Assembly (NCBI GenBank): GCA_014378705.1
Contig: JACMND010000081.1
Span: 1 to 46,760 of the forward strand
DNA from: Pedobacter sp.
GTDB taxonomy: Bacteria > Bacteroidota > Bacteroidia > Sphingobacteriales > Sphingobacteriaceae
DNA: 46,760 bases
Direction: 5' to 3'
Under the pieces are notes generated by a model. It made no database searches. It was not told where the DNA came from and saw only the letters and a program-made list of their open reading frames with translations. Within the stretch, counting starts at the first letter, position 1, and each line of letters starts with the position of its first letter. A program made the position numbers and the translations under genes. Of the stretch, positions 27,113 to 35,847 are shown piece by piece.

Positions 27113-27257
27113 TTTTATTTAATCTCTATGATGTTATTACCAAAGTCTAAAATTAAATTCCGGCAATAATGTATATGCATTTTTAATAATGTGCGCAAAT
27201 ATCAGATATATTTATTTAATAAACTTTTATATTCCAATGAAAAAAATAGTGAAAAAA

Positions 27258-29141
27258 TTAACGGTTTATCTTTCTTAATTGAGCTTGATTAATCGTTATA
27301 GGGTATTTAGCCTTTAAATCTTTTAACCATTCCTCTTCTAAATATTTCTCGTAATCTGTTAAAAGAACATCCTGCACTTCACTAATTGATTTCCTAACCG
27401 GTGGTAAAATACGGCTAATCTTAACTAAAGCGATAGCGTTTCCTATTTTGACTTCAGAATCTAAATTGCTTTCCCATTTGGCCCGATCTAAAAAGGGATT
27501 GGTACCCCGTTCAAACTTCCCTGAGTTAATTATCAGGTTAATTGGATTTGACTTATTCATTTCTTTTAAAATCCCTTCATCGCCCATGTTATGTTTTTGC
27601 ATCCCTTTTAACACCTCCAGTTCGCCAACTGAATTTACCATGTAAATACGGGTATCAGCCCGTTCCTTCCAACTATAAAAAGCGGAACGGCTGTTGTAAA
27701 ACCGCATTAATTTTACACTGTCTGACGGGGTGTGGTTCCATATTTTGATTTCTGACACATTAAAAAGCAATGTGCCTTCACGATACTCATTTAGTAAATA
27801 CTTAAAATCAGCATACTTCTCTTCTAAGTGCTGATCCTCATGCGCAATAAGTTTCATTTTAACGAATTGCTTATATACGTATTCAGGGCTTTGGCCATCT
27901 GTTTTATGAAGAACTAGAAATTTCAAAAAATCATTTAACACAACCTTCTCTTTGTTAATGCTAAAAAGGAGATCTTCACCATTTTTATCCGCCGAAGCTA
28001 ATTTTTCCATTAAGACTTCGTGTTTATTCTTTAAGGAATTATCTTCATAAAAGTTATTCTGCTTTTTAAGTCTTTCAATAAAATAATCCTCACCCAGCAA
28101 AGAACGCTCATCCGCGGCAACGCGATTTACGAGCTGTGTTTTGACCAGTTGAAGAGGCGGAATAGGTATTTTACGGATTAACTTGATAATATGCCAGCCA
28201 TAAGGGGTATAAACGGGAGCTGAAATTTCTCCTGGTTTATTAAGAGCAAAAGCTGCCGCTTCTAATTTTTTATCCGACTTGCCAAAGTTCATAATTTGTA
28301 AAACCCCTCCGGTTTCAGAAGTAAATGTATCATCAGAAAACTGCCTGGCCATTAATTCAAAATTCGCCCCCTGAAGTAGCTGCTTATAAATTTCCACCGC
28401 TTTGGCTTGCGATTCTTTATCAGCATCAGCGGGTTTTGTAGAAATCAAAATATGCGCAATCTCAATCTGTCCCGGATTATCTTTAACATCATTTACCTTA
28501 ATTAAATGATATCCGAAACGTGTTCGGGTTATTTGAGAAACCTCACCTTTAGGGGTATTGTAAGCAGTACTTTCAAATGGATAGGACATTTCAAAAACAG
28601 TAAAATCTCCGAGTAAGCCCTTCACTTCAGAAGCCCCAAGTTCCTCAGAAAATTGTGTTGCCAGCTCTTCAAAGTCTTGTCCGGCATCAGACAGTTTCTT
28701 TATTCGGCTAATTTTCTGATAAGCAACTAATGTATCCGCAGGGCTTGCATTAGAAGAACAAAGAATTAAGATATGACTGGCATTTATTAGCTTTAAAGAA
28801 CGGCTATAAGCTTCCAGAACTAGTTTATCGCTTACTTCCCTCTCCAATAAAAATCGTTCTGCAAGCCGCGTCCGGTAACTGCTAATTTCATCAATAAAAG
28901 ATTTCTTTTTATCTAAGCCCATAGCCTCAGCGTCAATAACCTTCAGCTTAAAATTTATGTACATATTCAGGTAACTGCGAATATCATTTTTACCTGAAGG
29001 TTTACCTAAAGCGTTCCCTTTGTTGTAAGCCCATAAAAATTCCGGTACGGAAAGTTCTAAAGAACCTATGTTGACAAGAGTTTGTGCTTGCGCAGATATC
29101 CCCAATAAAATAATAAAAATTGAAAAGAAAAACTTGCTCAT
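27258..29141 (-). CDS. Periplasmic peptidyl-prolyl isomerase with two PpiC domains
   Basis: The 627-residue protein has a signal peptide (cleavage near SAQAQ, residue 19). After an N-terminal helical region come two parvulin domains, at about 115-222 (INASHILIL to FGYHLIKV) and 224-332 (IEIAHILIS to YGWHIIKL). A further 290 residues, mostly helical, have no recognised domain. This is longer than SurA and resembles the PpiC proteins that precede SurA in Bacteroidota. The neighbouring surA-like gene suggests that both act on outer-membrane or lipoprotein clients. The start ATG at 29141 is divergent from the gene at 29294. Confidence 0.88.
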   Translation of the reverse strand: MSKFFFSIFIILLGISAQAQTLVNIGSLELSVPEFLWAYNKGNALGKPSGKNDIRSYLNMYINFKLKVIDAEAMGLDKKKSFIDEISSYRTRLAERFLLEREVSDKLVLEAYSRSLKLINASHILILCSSNASPADTLVAYQKISRIKKLSDAGQDFEELATQFSEELGASEVKGLLGDFTVFEMSYPFESTAYNTPKGEVSQITRTRFGYHLIKVNDVKDNPGQIEIAHILISTKPADADKESQAKAVEIYKQLLQGANFELMARQFSDDTFTSETGGVLQIMNFGKSDKKLEAAAFALNKPGEISAPVYTPYGWHIIKLIRKIPIPPLQLVKTQLVNRVAADERSLLGEDYFIERLKKQNNFYEDNSLKNKHEVLMEKLASADKNGEDLLFSINKEKVVLNDFLKFLVLHKTDGQSPEYVYKQFVKMKLIAHEDQHLEEKYADFKYLLNEYREGTLLFNVSEIKIWNHTPSDSVKLMRFYNSRSAFYSWKERADTRIYMVNSVGELEVLKGMQKHNMGDEGILKEMNKSNPINLIINSGKFERGTNPFLDRAKWESNLDSEVKIGNAIALVKISRILPPVRKSISEVQDVLLTDYEKYLEEEWLKDLKAKYPITINQAQLRKINR

Positions 29142-29293
29142 TACTGTAAATGGAATACGATCTTTGTCGCATTTATGGGCCTAAGTTAAAGTTTTATGGC
29201 TGGCACGGCTACCATTTAACTATTTTTAACAGATAAATAATTAAATCTTAATTAACAAAAATCGATGGTTTTTATTGGTTCAAAAAAAAATAA

Positions 29294-29809
29294 ATGTCAG
29301 ATCTTTTAAGTCAGAACCTTGCAGCTCTTCGTTTGCTTTTTACAGAGGATCTGTATTTGGTCAGGAAACAGCCTGGTTTGGCATCCAAACCGGAAATTAA
29401 TGATAAAAAGAAAATTAAAGAGACTAAACCAGCTTTTGAATATGTTGGAGATAATCTAAAAAATGTCTTGATCCTGATCAACGACCCGATACATACTAAA
29501 ATTAACCCTGTTCACCAGGAAATGCTGTTGAAAGTAATGTGGGCTATTAAACTGGACATCAGGGATCTGGCTATAGTGAATATGAACCATTATTATCAGG
29601 TTGATTTCAACACATTAAAAATATTTTTTAATTGCAATCGCTTAATTTTATTTGGATTAGATCCGATAACTATCGGTTTACCTAACAATGTGCTAAACAA
29701 GGTTGATCAAAAAGACAACGTTAAAATACTTGCCACACACAGCTTTGAGGAAATGCGGAACAGTGAAGGTAAAAAGCGTGAATTCTGGCAGGTACTTAAA
29801 AGCTTTTAA
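29294..29809 (+). CDS. Uncharacterised protein with HolD (DNA polymerase III psi)-like layout
   Basis: The 171-residue protein has no signal or membrane segment. An N-terminal helix (LSQNLAALRLLFTEDLYLVR) is followed by a 25-residue lysine-rich linker. An alpha/beta part then follows: VLILINDP, a helix after NPVHQEMLLKVMWAI, a strand and the phrase RLILFGLDP, then KILATHSFEEMRNSEGKKREFWQVL. This order parallels E. coli HolD as I recall it (VANDLP, a DP-helix, WRLG, then ASPALTDLRANPTARAALWQQI). The similarity is my own pattern match, not a search result. Its stop TAA shares a base with the ATG of rdgB (TAATG), so the two are translated together. The function is otherwise unknown. Confidence 0.65.
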   Translation: MSDLLSQNLAALRLLFTEDLYLVRKQPGLASKPEINDKKKIKETKPAFEYVGDNLKNVLILINDPIHTKINPVHQEMLLKVMWAIKLDIRDLAIVNMNHYYQVDFNTLKIFFNCNRLILFGLDPITIGLPNNVLNKVDQKDNVKILATHSFEEMRNSEGKKREFWQVLKSF

Positions 29810-30384
29810 TGGAAATTGTATTTGCAACGAACAACCGGCACAAACTGCAAGAAGTAATGGCTTTAACAGGGGAAACTATCCTTTTAAGAAGTTTATCTGA
29901 TATTAGTTGTTTTGATGAAATCCCGGAAACGGGAATAACTTTTAATGAAAATGCAAGCCAAAAAAGCCGATATATTTTTGACAGATACAAAATGAACTGT
30001 ATTGGGGATGATTCCGGACTGGAAGTTGAAAGTTTAAATAATGAACCGGGTGTTTATTCTGCAAGATACAATGGAACCCGTGATATGGAATTGAATGTAC
30101 AATTGGTTTTAGATAAGCTTAAAAATCATACCAACAGAAAAGCCCGTTTCCGTACGGTTCTGTCTTTGATGCTTAAGGGAAAAGAATATTTTTTTGAGGG
30201 AACGATTAATGGTCACATAACTGAAAAAAGATCAGGAGATGAAGGATTTGGTTATGACCCTATTTTTATTCCTGCCGGATATTATCAAACATTCGCAGAA
30301 ATGACCTTTGAACAAAAAAACATGATCAGCCATCGTTCAATAGCATTAAAAAAAATGCTTCGATTTCTTAAGTTAAGTACTTAA
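29809..30384 (+). CDS. rdgB: Non-canonical purine NTP pyrophosphatase (RdgB/HAM1)
   Basis: This 191-residue enzyme hydrolyses dITP, ITP and XTP to monophosphates and keeps deaminated purines out of DNA and RNA. Family motifs are present in order: FATNNRHKLQEV at the start, GDDSGLEVESLNNEPGVYSARYNG, the FEGTINGHI strand, GFGYDPIFIPAGY, and the SHRSIAL block near the C-terminus. Length is normal. It is translationally coupled to the HolD-like gene by a 1-base overlap, and its stop overlaps the convergent OstA-like gene by 4 bases. Confidence 0.96.
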   Translation: MEIVFATNNRHKLQEVMALTGETILLRSLSDISCFDEIPETGITFNENASQKSRYIFDRYKMNCIGDDSGLEVESLNNEPGVYSARYNGTRDMELNVQLVLDKLKNHTNRKARFRTVLSLMLKGKEYFFEGTINGHITEKRSGDEGFGYDPIFIPAGYYQTFAEMTFEQKNMISHRSIALKKMLRFLKLST

Positions 30385-32441
30385 GTAATTTTCTTAGCTG
30401 TAATAACTGTTTTTTTTACGGGCGGGCTATTTTTGCCGGGGATTTTCAATCCTTGTTTTTTAACCCGTGAAGGAATAATTGCTTCTTTAGACTTGGGTCG
30501 TTCTTTAGGTTTCCAGATAAAGCCTTTCAAAATATCTTCGTCAGGTGGAATTTTGTCAATTGGATAAAAATTGCCCTCAGGCTTTAAAATAGATATAATA
30601 TCATTCAGTTTACCATCCCTAAAAACAACTTTAATCCGGCTGCTTAACATTCGGTTCAATCCGGTATAAGCGGTGTCTTCCTTAATATAATAGATACTTT
30701 CCGCATTGCCGTCTACAAACATTTTATCCAACTTTCCCTTTGCGAAAATCCCGGTAATCACTTTTCCTTTAACCTGATTAAAATGTGTAGAATCACCCTC
30801 GGCAGTATTAACAACAAAGCTGTTGTGCTGCAAAAGCATGTTATCCAGTTTCTTATTTTTTAGTTGAAAGTAAACCGTATCACCGGATAGTTGGGATCCC
30901 TGGGTCCAGAACATTGGATTTACATAACAACGTATTGTTGAATCGCCATAGCTAAAAAACATTGAATCGGCCCGAGCTTGCAAATCTGACTTAAAAATTT
31001 TAGCACGGTGGTAAGCCATTACCACCCTTGTTTTTGCGGTGTCGGCAGGTGATTTTACTTTAGCGGATTTTGGTTTTACAATAGTAGAGTCTTTTAAACT
31101 ACCCGCTTTTTTTGCTCCTGATTTAGCTGGCTTTGGCTTTTTTTGAGCTGTAGAAACCTTGTCTTTTTTATTGGGAATGCTATCAATAATTTTAACGGAG
31201 TCTGAAGCATCTTTAATTTTTACGGACGCGGCAGAATCAATTTTTGCATTGGTTGTGGATGGTTTTTCTACAACTGAACTATCGTTTACAAGGGCTGGAT
31301 TTTTCGCGGCCAGCTTTTTTTGCTTTCTGCTAAGTTTTGCAACTACAGGTACTTTTGCTGAAATTACTGGTTTTAAAGCTTTATTATTCGTACTGTCTGT
31401 TATTGTTTCCTGCAGTTCGTTATCCTTTTTTAACTTTTCTTTTTGTGCTGGATTTAATTTACTGTTTAATATCATTTTACTGAAAAGAGTATCCGCAGTC
31501 ATGTAAATTGAGTCTACTTTGTTCGAATCAGATTCAGTTGTAATAATCAGATACGCATTTTTTGTGGCCAGTATGCTTTCATCAATCTTCCTGTAAAGCC
31601 CCATTTCCCCCTTAAAAGTAATGTCTTCTGCTGCGTCTACAAAAGTAATGTTCCCTATGGCCCGCCCGTAACCGGCATTCCTATCATAAAACAAACTATC
31701 CCCCTTTAATGATTTATTTCCCTGGGTGTATAAATTTTTTTTTCCAAACCGGGCTTGATCGTTAACTGTGTTATAAGTTCCGTTTTCTGTGTAAAGTGTA
31801 TCATCCTTACCATAAATATTAGTAGGACCATAGAAATAGGCGATTTTTGAGGTTGAATTATATCTTAAAGTATCCGATTTAATAAGGGCATCCGGCGTAG
31901 TTAGTACCACATTGTTTCTGAAATAAGCATCTCTGGAATTTGCGAAATAGTACCCACGTTTACTAGTCAGAACATTAGAACCATTTACAATTTTACCACC
32001 ACCCAGATAAGTGCCAATTTTAGTACCTATGTTGTACGTAAGCAATTCTGTAGTAAGCGTAGCATCGCCATCAATAAGCCTTACATTACGGGTAAGAACA
32101 GCCACTTTATTGTTGCCATTGTATTTTAACAGATCAGAATATACAGTTGTTCCATTGGGCTGAGTTATAACAATATTGCCAAAAGCATCGAAGGTATTGC
32201 GTTTCTGATCAAAATTAGCACTATCTGAAGACAATGTTGAACCTTCGTGAGAAAAAACTGGTCGTATAATTCTAATTAAACCCTGTGCTGTAAACCCCTT
32301 AGACAACTGCGAAGAAATAAGCTCCACTTTTTGTGTTGATTGGGCAAAACCGGAGAAACTGATTACGATAAAGAATATTGAAATTAAATATTTTATCACT
32401 TTACAAAAGTAGTTATTTGAGTTGCGGAAATAATGAATCAT
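30381..32441 (-). CDS. OstA/LptA-like periplasmic protein with long charged linker
   Basis: The 686-residue protein has a signal peptide (hydrophobic segment about 16-30, ending GFAQ). Residues about 38-325 are an LptA/OstA-type beta-jellyroll with repeated strands such as FDAFGNIVITQPNGTTVYSD, matching the LPS-transport bridge fold. A low-complexity linker rich in K, S, A, P and D spans about 328-472. Then more OstA-like strands appear (about 475-640) and a basic tail. It may take part in LPS transport to the outer membrane, but it is much longer than LptA (about 180) and lacks the LptD barrel, so its exact role is open. It is divergent from tilS with 78 bases between starts. Confidence 0.8.
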   Translation of the reverse strand: MIHYFRNSNNYFCKVIKYLISIFFIVISFSGFAQSTQKVELISSQLSKGFTAQGLIRIIRPVFSHEGSTLSSDSANFDQKRNTFDAFGNIVITQPNGTTVYSDLLKYNGNNKVAVLTRNVRLIDGDATLTTELLTYNIGTKIGTYLGGGKIVNGSNVLTSKRGYYFANSRDAYFRNNVVLTTPDALIKSDTLRYNSTSKIAYFYGPTNIYGKDDTLYTENGTYNTVNDQARFGKKNLYTQGNKSLKGDSLFYDRNAGYGRAIGNITFVDAAEDITFKGEMGLYRKIDESILATKNAYLIITTESDSNKVDSIYMTADTLFSKMILNSKLNPAQKEKLKKDNELQETITDSTNNKALKPVISAKVPVVAKLSRKQKKLAAKNPALVNDSSVVEKPSTTNAKIDSAASVKIKDASDSVKIIDSIPNKKDKVSTAQKKPKPAKSGAKKAGSLKDSTIVKPKSAKVKSPADTAKTRVVMAYHRAKIFKSDLQARADSMFFSYGDSTIRCYVNPMFWTQGSQLSGDTVYFQLKNKKLDNMLLQHNSFVVNTAEGDSTHFNQVKGKVITGIFAKGKLDKMFVDGNAESIYYIKEDTAYTGLNRMLSSRIKVVFRDGKLNDIISILKPEGNFYPIDKIPPDEDILKGFIWKPKERPKSKEAIIPSRVKKQGLKIPGKNSPPVKKTVITAKKIT

Positions 32442-32519
32442 TCTTAAACATTGGATATAATACAGATTCTAATTAATTTTTAATATTCATTTGTAATATT
32501 GTGAAGCCAAGCAGCATTC

Positions 32520-33869
32520 ATGTTAAACATCCAGCCCTTTCAGTCATTTATCAAACAAAATGCCCTGTTCAATCAAGAAGAACGAGTATTGCTGGCCGTA
32601 AGTGGCGGCCGAGACTCTGTTTTAATGGCGCATTATTTTAAACAGAGTGAATACGCTTTTGGTATTGCGCACTGTAATTTTAACCTGCGGGGTACAGATT
32701 CTGATTTAGAAGAAGAATTTACATTAAAGCTTGCGAAAAAAATGGATGTCTCATTTTTTTCTACCCCGTTTCCGACAACTGCTTATGCTTTAAAGAACCG
32801 GATATCTATACAAATGGCTGCAAGAGAAATGCGATATCAATGGCTTGAAGAAATAAGAGCAAAATTTGGATATCAGTACATTGCGTTAGCACATCATCAA
32901 AACGATTTAATAGAAACTGTTTTATTAAACCTGACCCGCGGTACCGGAATAGCCGGCTTGCACGGGATTTTACCGAAGCGGAATAGAATAATTCGGCCAT
33001 TGCTGTTTTTAAGCAGAACTGAAATAAATCAAATTACAAAAAACGAAAACTTTGATTACTGCAATGATGCGTCAAACAGCTTAAGCAAATACGCCAGAAA
33101 TAAAATCAGACTGCAAGTAATCCCGGTTTTGAAAGAACTTAATCCAAAACTCGAATTTACATTTGCAGAAAATATAAGACGTTTTTCTGAGGTAGAAATT
33201 ATTTTACAACAAAGAGTAGCTTTTTTAAGGAAAAATTTATTTTGTCAGGTGTCTGAAGGAGAGTGGACTGTTTCTATAAAAAAGATTCAAGAGCTTCACC
33301 CTGTTAATATCTTGCTTTACGAATTGTTAAATCCGTATGGTTTTACCGAAGCTGTAATCCATGACCTGAAAAGAAATTTGGGAAACCAACCCGGAAAAAG
33401 ATTTGAATCAGTTTCTCATGTCATTTTAATTGATCGGGGAAATTTAATTTTAAGCGTAAAGACAAAAACAGAGATTGAGCAGAAAATGATTTTTGAAACT
33501 GATAATTACTTTACCTGGAACGGGGATGATTATGAATGCAGTTTGCTTACAGCTTTGGATTTTAAAATTAAACCTGGTAATAACTTTGTTCAGCTTAATT
33601 CTGAACTATTGAACTTTCCAATAAAAATGAGGAATTGGCAAAGTGGCGATTTTTTTTATCCACTCGGCATGAAAGGTCGTAAAAAGCTAAGTGATTACTT
33701 TATTGAACAAAAAATTCCCTTAATTCATAAAGAAAAAATTGGCGTTTTGCAAAACGGTAATGGGGATATTTTATGGATCGCAGGTTACAGGGCAGATGAG
33801 CGCTATAAGATTACAGCCAAAACCGAAAAAATTTTTACCTTAGAAAAGGTAAATTCCAATGGAAAATAA
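32520..33869 (+). CDS. tilS: tRNA(Ile)-lysidine synthase
   Basis: TilS (449 residues) attaches lysine to C34 of tRNA-Ile(CAU) so that it reads AUA. The N-type ATP pyrophosphatase loop SGGRDS is at 28-33. Other family segments are IAHCNFNLRG, LAHHQNDLIETVLLNLTRGTG and RPLLFLSR, and the C-terminal substrate domain contains MRNWQSGDFFYPLGMKGRKKLSDYFI. Length and domain order are normal. The last 11 bases overlap the next gene, so the two are co-transcribed. Confidence 0.96.
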   Translation: MLNIQPFQSFIKQNALFNQEERVLLAVSGGRDSVLMAHYFKQSEYAFGIAHCNFNLRGTDSDLEEEFTLKLAKKMDVSFFSTPFPTTAYALKNRISIQMAAREMRYQWLEEIRAKFGYQYIALAHHQNDLIETVLLNLTRGTGIAGLHGILPKRNRIIRPLLFLSRTEINQITKNENFDYCNDASNSLSKYARNKIRLQVIPVLKELNPKLEFTFAENIRRFSEVEIILQQRVAFLRKNLFCQVSEGEWTVSIKKIQELHPVNILLYELLNPYGFTEAVIHDLKRNLGNQPGKRFESVSHVILIDRGNLILSVKTKTEIEQKMIFETDNYFTWNGDDYECSLLTALDFKIKPGNNFVQLNSELLNFPIKMRNWQSGDFFYPLGMKGRKKLSDYFIEQKIPLIHKEKIGVLQNGNGDILWIAGYRADERYKITAKTEKIFTLEKVNSNGK

Positions 33870-34356
33870 AACACTATTTGTTGAAAAACAGTATTTAGGA
33901 CGTGATTATGGTCGGATAAGCATCCGAATGGTGATGGCGTTGTTTTGTTTTGCCTCCTATTACATTACAGAAAGAAGGGAGCAAAATGCAGATCTGTTTC
34001 TTGTTGTAGGTTGTGCTATCTTATTTGTATCCATTATAATGATGTTCCTGTTACATTACCAAACCAGAATAGTTGAAAACGCCATAATCATTAACGGTTT
34101 ATGGACAACATCAAAAGTTAATATTAATTTTAACAGTATAATTAAGGTAGAAAAAACCAGATACAGTTCATTTATACTTAATAATCCGGTGTATAACCTA
34201 CATAAAAAAGGAACGATCAGATTTTATGCCGGTGGTAAAGACGCAATAAGATTAACAGATCGGGATGGATTAATCTATGTGATCGGAACGCAGTGTCCGG
34301 AAGAATTTGAAGCGAAATTACACCTGGCCATGAAAGCCTCTAATGCTACTGTGTAA
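33859..34356 (+). CDS. Small membrane protein with bacterial PH-like domain
   Basis: The 165-residue protein has two predicted membrane helices (about 22-37 and 47-67) followed by a soluble beta-rich part. The pattern RIVENAIIINGLWTTSKVNINFNSIIKVEKTRYSS resembles the first strands of bacterial PH-like (bPH) domains, which are often attached to membrane hairpins. No catalytic motif is seen. It overlaps tilS by 11 bases, so expression is linked to it, without an obvious functional reason. I do not recognise a named family with certainty. Confidence 0.65.
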   Translation: MENKTLFVEKQYLGRDYGRISIRMVMALFCFASYYITERREQNADLFLVVGCAILFVSIIMMFLLHYQTRIVENAIIINGLWTTSKVNINFNSIIKVEKTRYSSFILNNPVYNLHKKGTIRFYAGGKDAIRLTDRDGLIYVIGTQCPEEFEAKLHLAMKASNATV

Positions 34357-34521
34357 GGCTACTAAGCGACAGAGGTTATATTCTCCCAGTATGACACAAG
34401 TGTCCGTCTAAATATTTTTCTGGTGTTGTATTTCCATTGGCTTTTAAATAAGAACCTTGAAGGAAACGTATATAAAGATTATTGGACCCTAAAGAAAAAG
34501 TTAGCTAACAATCTCTAATAC

Positions 34522-35214
34522 ATGAAAGAAATATTTGAATGGAACCGTTTTCTTTTTAACGACCTTCCGGCTATTTTTTTGGTAGAAGTACTCGTCAGGG
34601 CACTAATTATGTATGTCATTATTCTGGTGGCATTACGCTCATCCGGTAAACGTGGTGTAAAGCAATTATCAATTTATGAACTTGTATTAATTATCGGACT
34701 TGGTTCCGCTGCCGGAGATCCGATGTTTTATGAAGATGTTGGCATCATCCCGGCTATCACAGTGTTTATTGCAATTATTTTTTTATACAGGATCACAACC
34801 TGGTTATCAGGTAAAAATAAAAAATTTGGAAAAATACTTGAAGGCAAACCTGTAACACTTATTACAAACGGAAGATTTTCTATAGAGAACTTTAAAAAAG
34901 AAAATCTGGCACAAACAGAATTCTTTTCGGAATTAAGACATCAAAACGTTGAACATCTTGGTCAGATAAGGATTGGCATAATTGAACCTACAGGTGAAAT
35001 CAGTTTATTTTTTTATGAGGATAAGGATGTAAAACCCGGTTTGCCATTGATACCAGAGGTTTTCTCCAAATCAGTAATGCTGATAAGCGAACAGGCTGTA
35101 TATGCCTGCACATTTTGCGGTGATACCCAGGAAATAGGAAAAGGCTTATTAAAATGCCCGGTTTGTAAAAGAAATAGTTGGGTAAAAGCTATAAATAACA
35201 AAAGGCAATCCTAA
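34522..35214 (+). CDS. DUF421 (YetF-like) membrane protein with C-terminal zinc ribbon
   Basis: The 230-residue protein has three N-terminal membrane helices (about 15-40, 50-70 and 75-95) and a soluble YetF/DUF421 domain. Segments include RSSGKRGVKQLSIYELVLIIGLGSAAGDPMFYEDVG and the ENLAQTEFFSELRHQNVEHLGQI region. Uncommonly, the C-terminus adds four cysteines as CTFC...CPVC, a rubredoxin-like zinc ribbon. The domain's biochemical role is not established. It has its own upstream spacer of 165 bases, in which I see nothing definite, and its stop abuts the stop of the response regulator with no base between. Confidence 0.85.
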   Translation: MKEIFEWNRFLFNDLPAIFLVEVLVRALIMYVIILVALRSSGKRGVKQLSIYELVLIIGLGSAAGDPMFYEDVGIIPAITVFIAIIFLYRITTWLSGKNKKFGKILEGKPVTLITNGRFSIENFKKENLAQTEFFSELRHQNVEHLGQIRIGIIEPTGEISLFFYEDKDVKPGLPLIPEVFSKSVMLISEQAVYACTFCGDTQEIGKGLLKCPVCKRNSWVKAINNKRQS

Positions 35215-35592
35215 TTAACCTGAAACGTTTGTATTTTCAAAAACACTATGAATTACTTGTTCCAGTTCTTCTATATCAAAAGGTTTTGCTAAGTAGGCAT
35301 CAGCTCCGGCTTCATTGGCCAAGCTTTTAATATCATTATTTGCAGAGAAATATATTACAGGAATATCTTTAAACTGGTCAACGCCTTTAATAGCCTGGGT
35401 TGCTTTTATACCCCCAGAATCAGGAATCCAGTTATCCATCAATATTATGTGCGGTTTAATATCGCTTAAAATCTCAATTATATTATTACAATGAGTTCGG
35501 GTATGAACTTCCCAACCCTTTTCTTCGAGAATATAAGTACAAATTGAAAGAATATCAGCATCATCATCACATATCAAAATGCGTTTAACCAT
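35215..35592 (-). CDS. Single-domain response regulator (CheY-like receiver)
   Basis: The 125-residue protein is a receiver domain with no output domain. Key residues are present: the acidic pair D10-D11, phosphoacceptor D53 (in IILMDNWIPD), S83 in the Thr/Ser position (YFSAN) and K103 in YLAKPF. It would pass a phosphoryl signal by protein-protein contact. No sensor kinase lies beside it; the kinase-like gene at 21575 lacks ATP-binding motifs and is 13 kb away. It is transcribed alone, with a candidate promoter upstream. Confidence 0.9.
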   Translation of the reverse strand: MVKRILICDDDADILSICTYILEEKGWEVHTRTHCNNIIEILSDIKPHIILMDNWIPDSGGIKATQAIKGVDQFKDIPVIYFSANNDIKSLANEAGADAYLAKPFDIEELEQVIHSVFENTNVSG

Positions 35593-35652
35593 AAATAATT
35601 TAGTTTATACGTTTAGAACAGATTCTGATACTTTAATTAAGAAACCTGTAGT

Positions 35653-35683
35653 CAAAATTAATTATTTATTCCAAAAAAACATA
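35653..35683 (-). promoter_or_regulatory. Possible promoter of the response regulator gene
   Basis: On the minus strand TATG (35683-35680) is followed after 19 bases by TAATTTTG (35660-35653), an exact TAnnTTTG with one mismatch in the -33 element. Transcription would begin near 35646, about 54 bases before the ATG at 35592. Confidence 0.45.
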
Positions 35684-35847
35684 AATTCTTCAATTTAGGG
35701 GTCAAAAAAATTTGGTTTTGGAGATGACCATTCTAAACCTAGTTTTTTACCGCTTTGGACACTTGCTATATCACGTTTTAATAAAAAATTTCTATTTTTT
35801 CGTTAAGATTCTATTTTATAAATTGCCAGTCAAAAACCAATTCGCAA

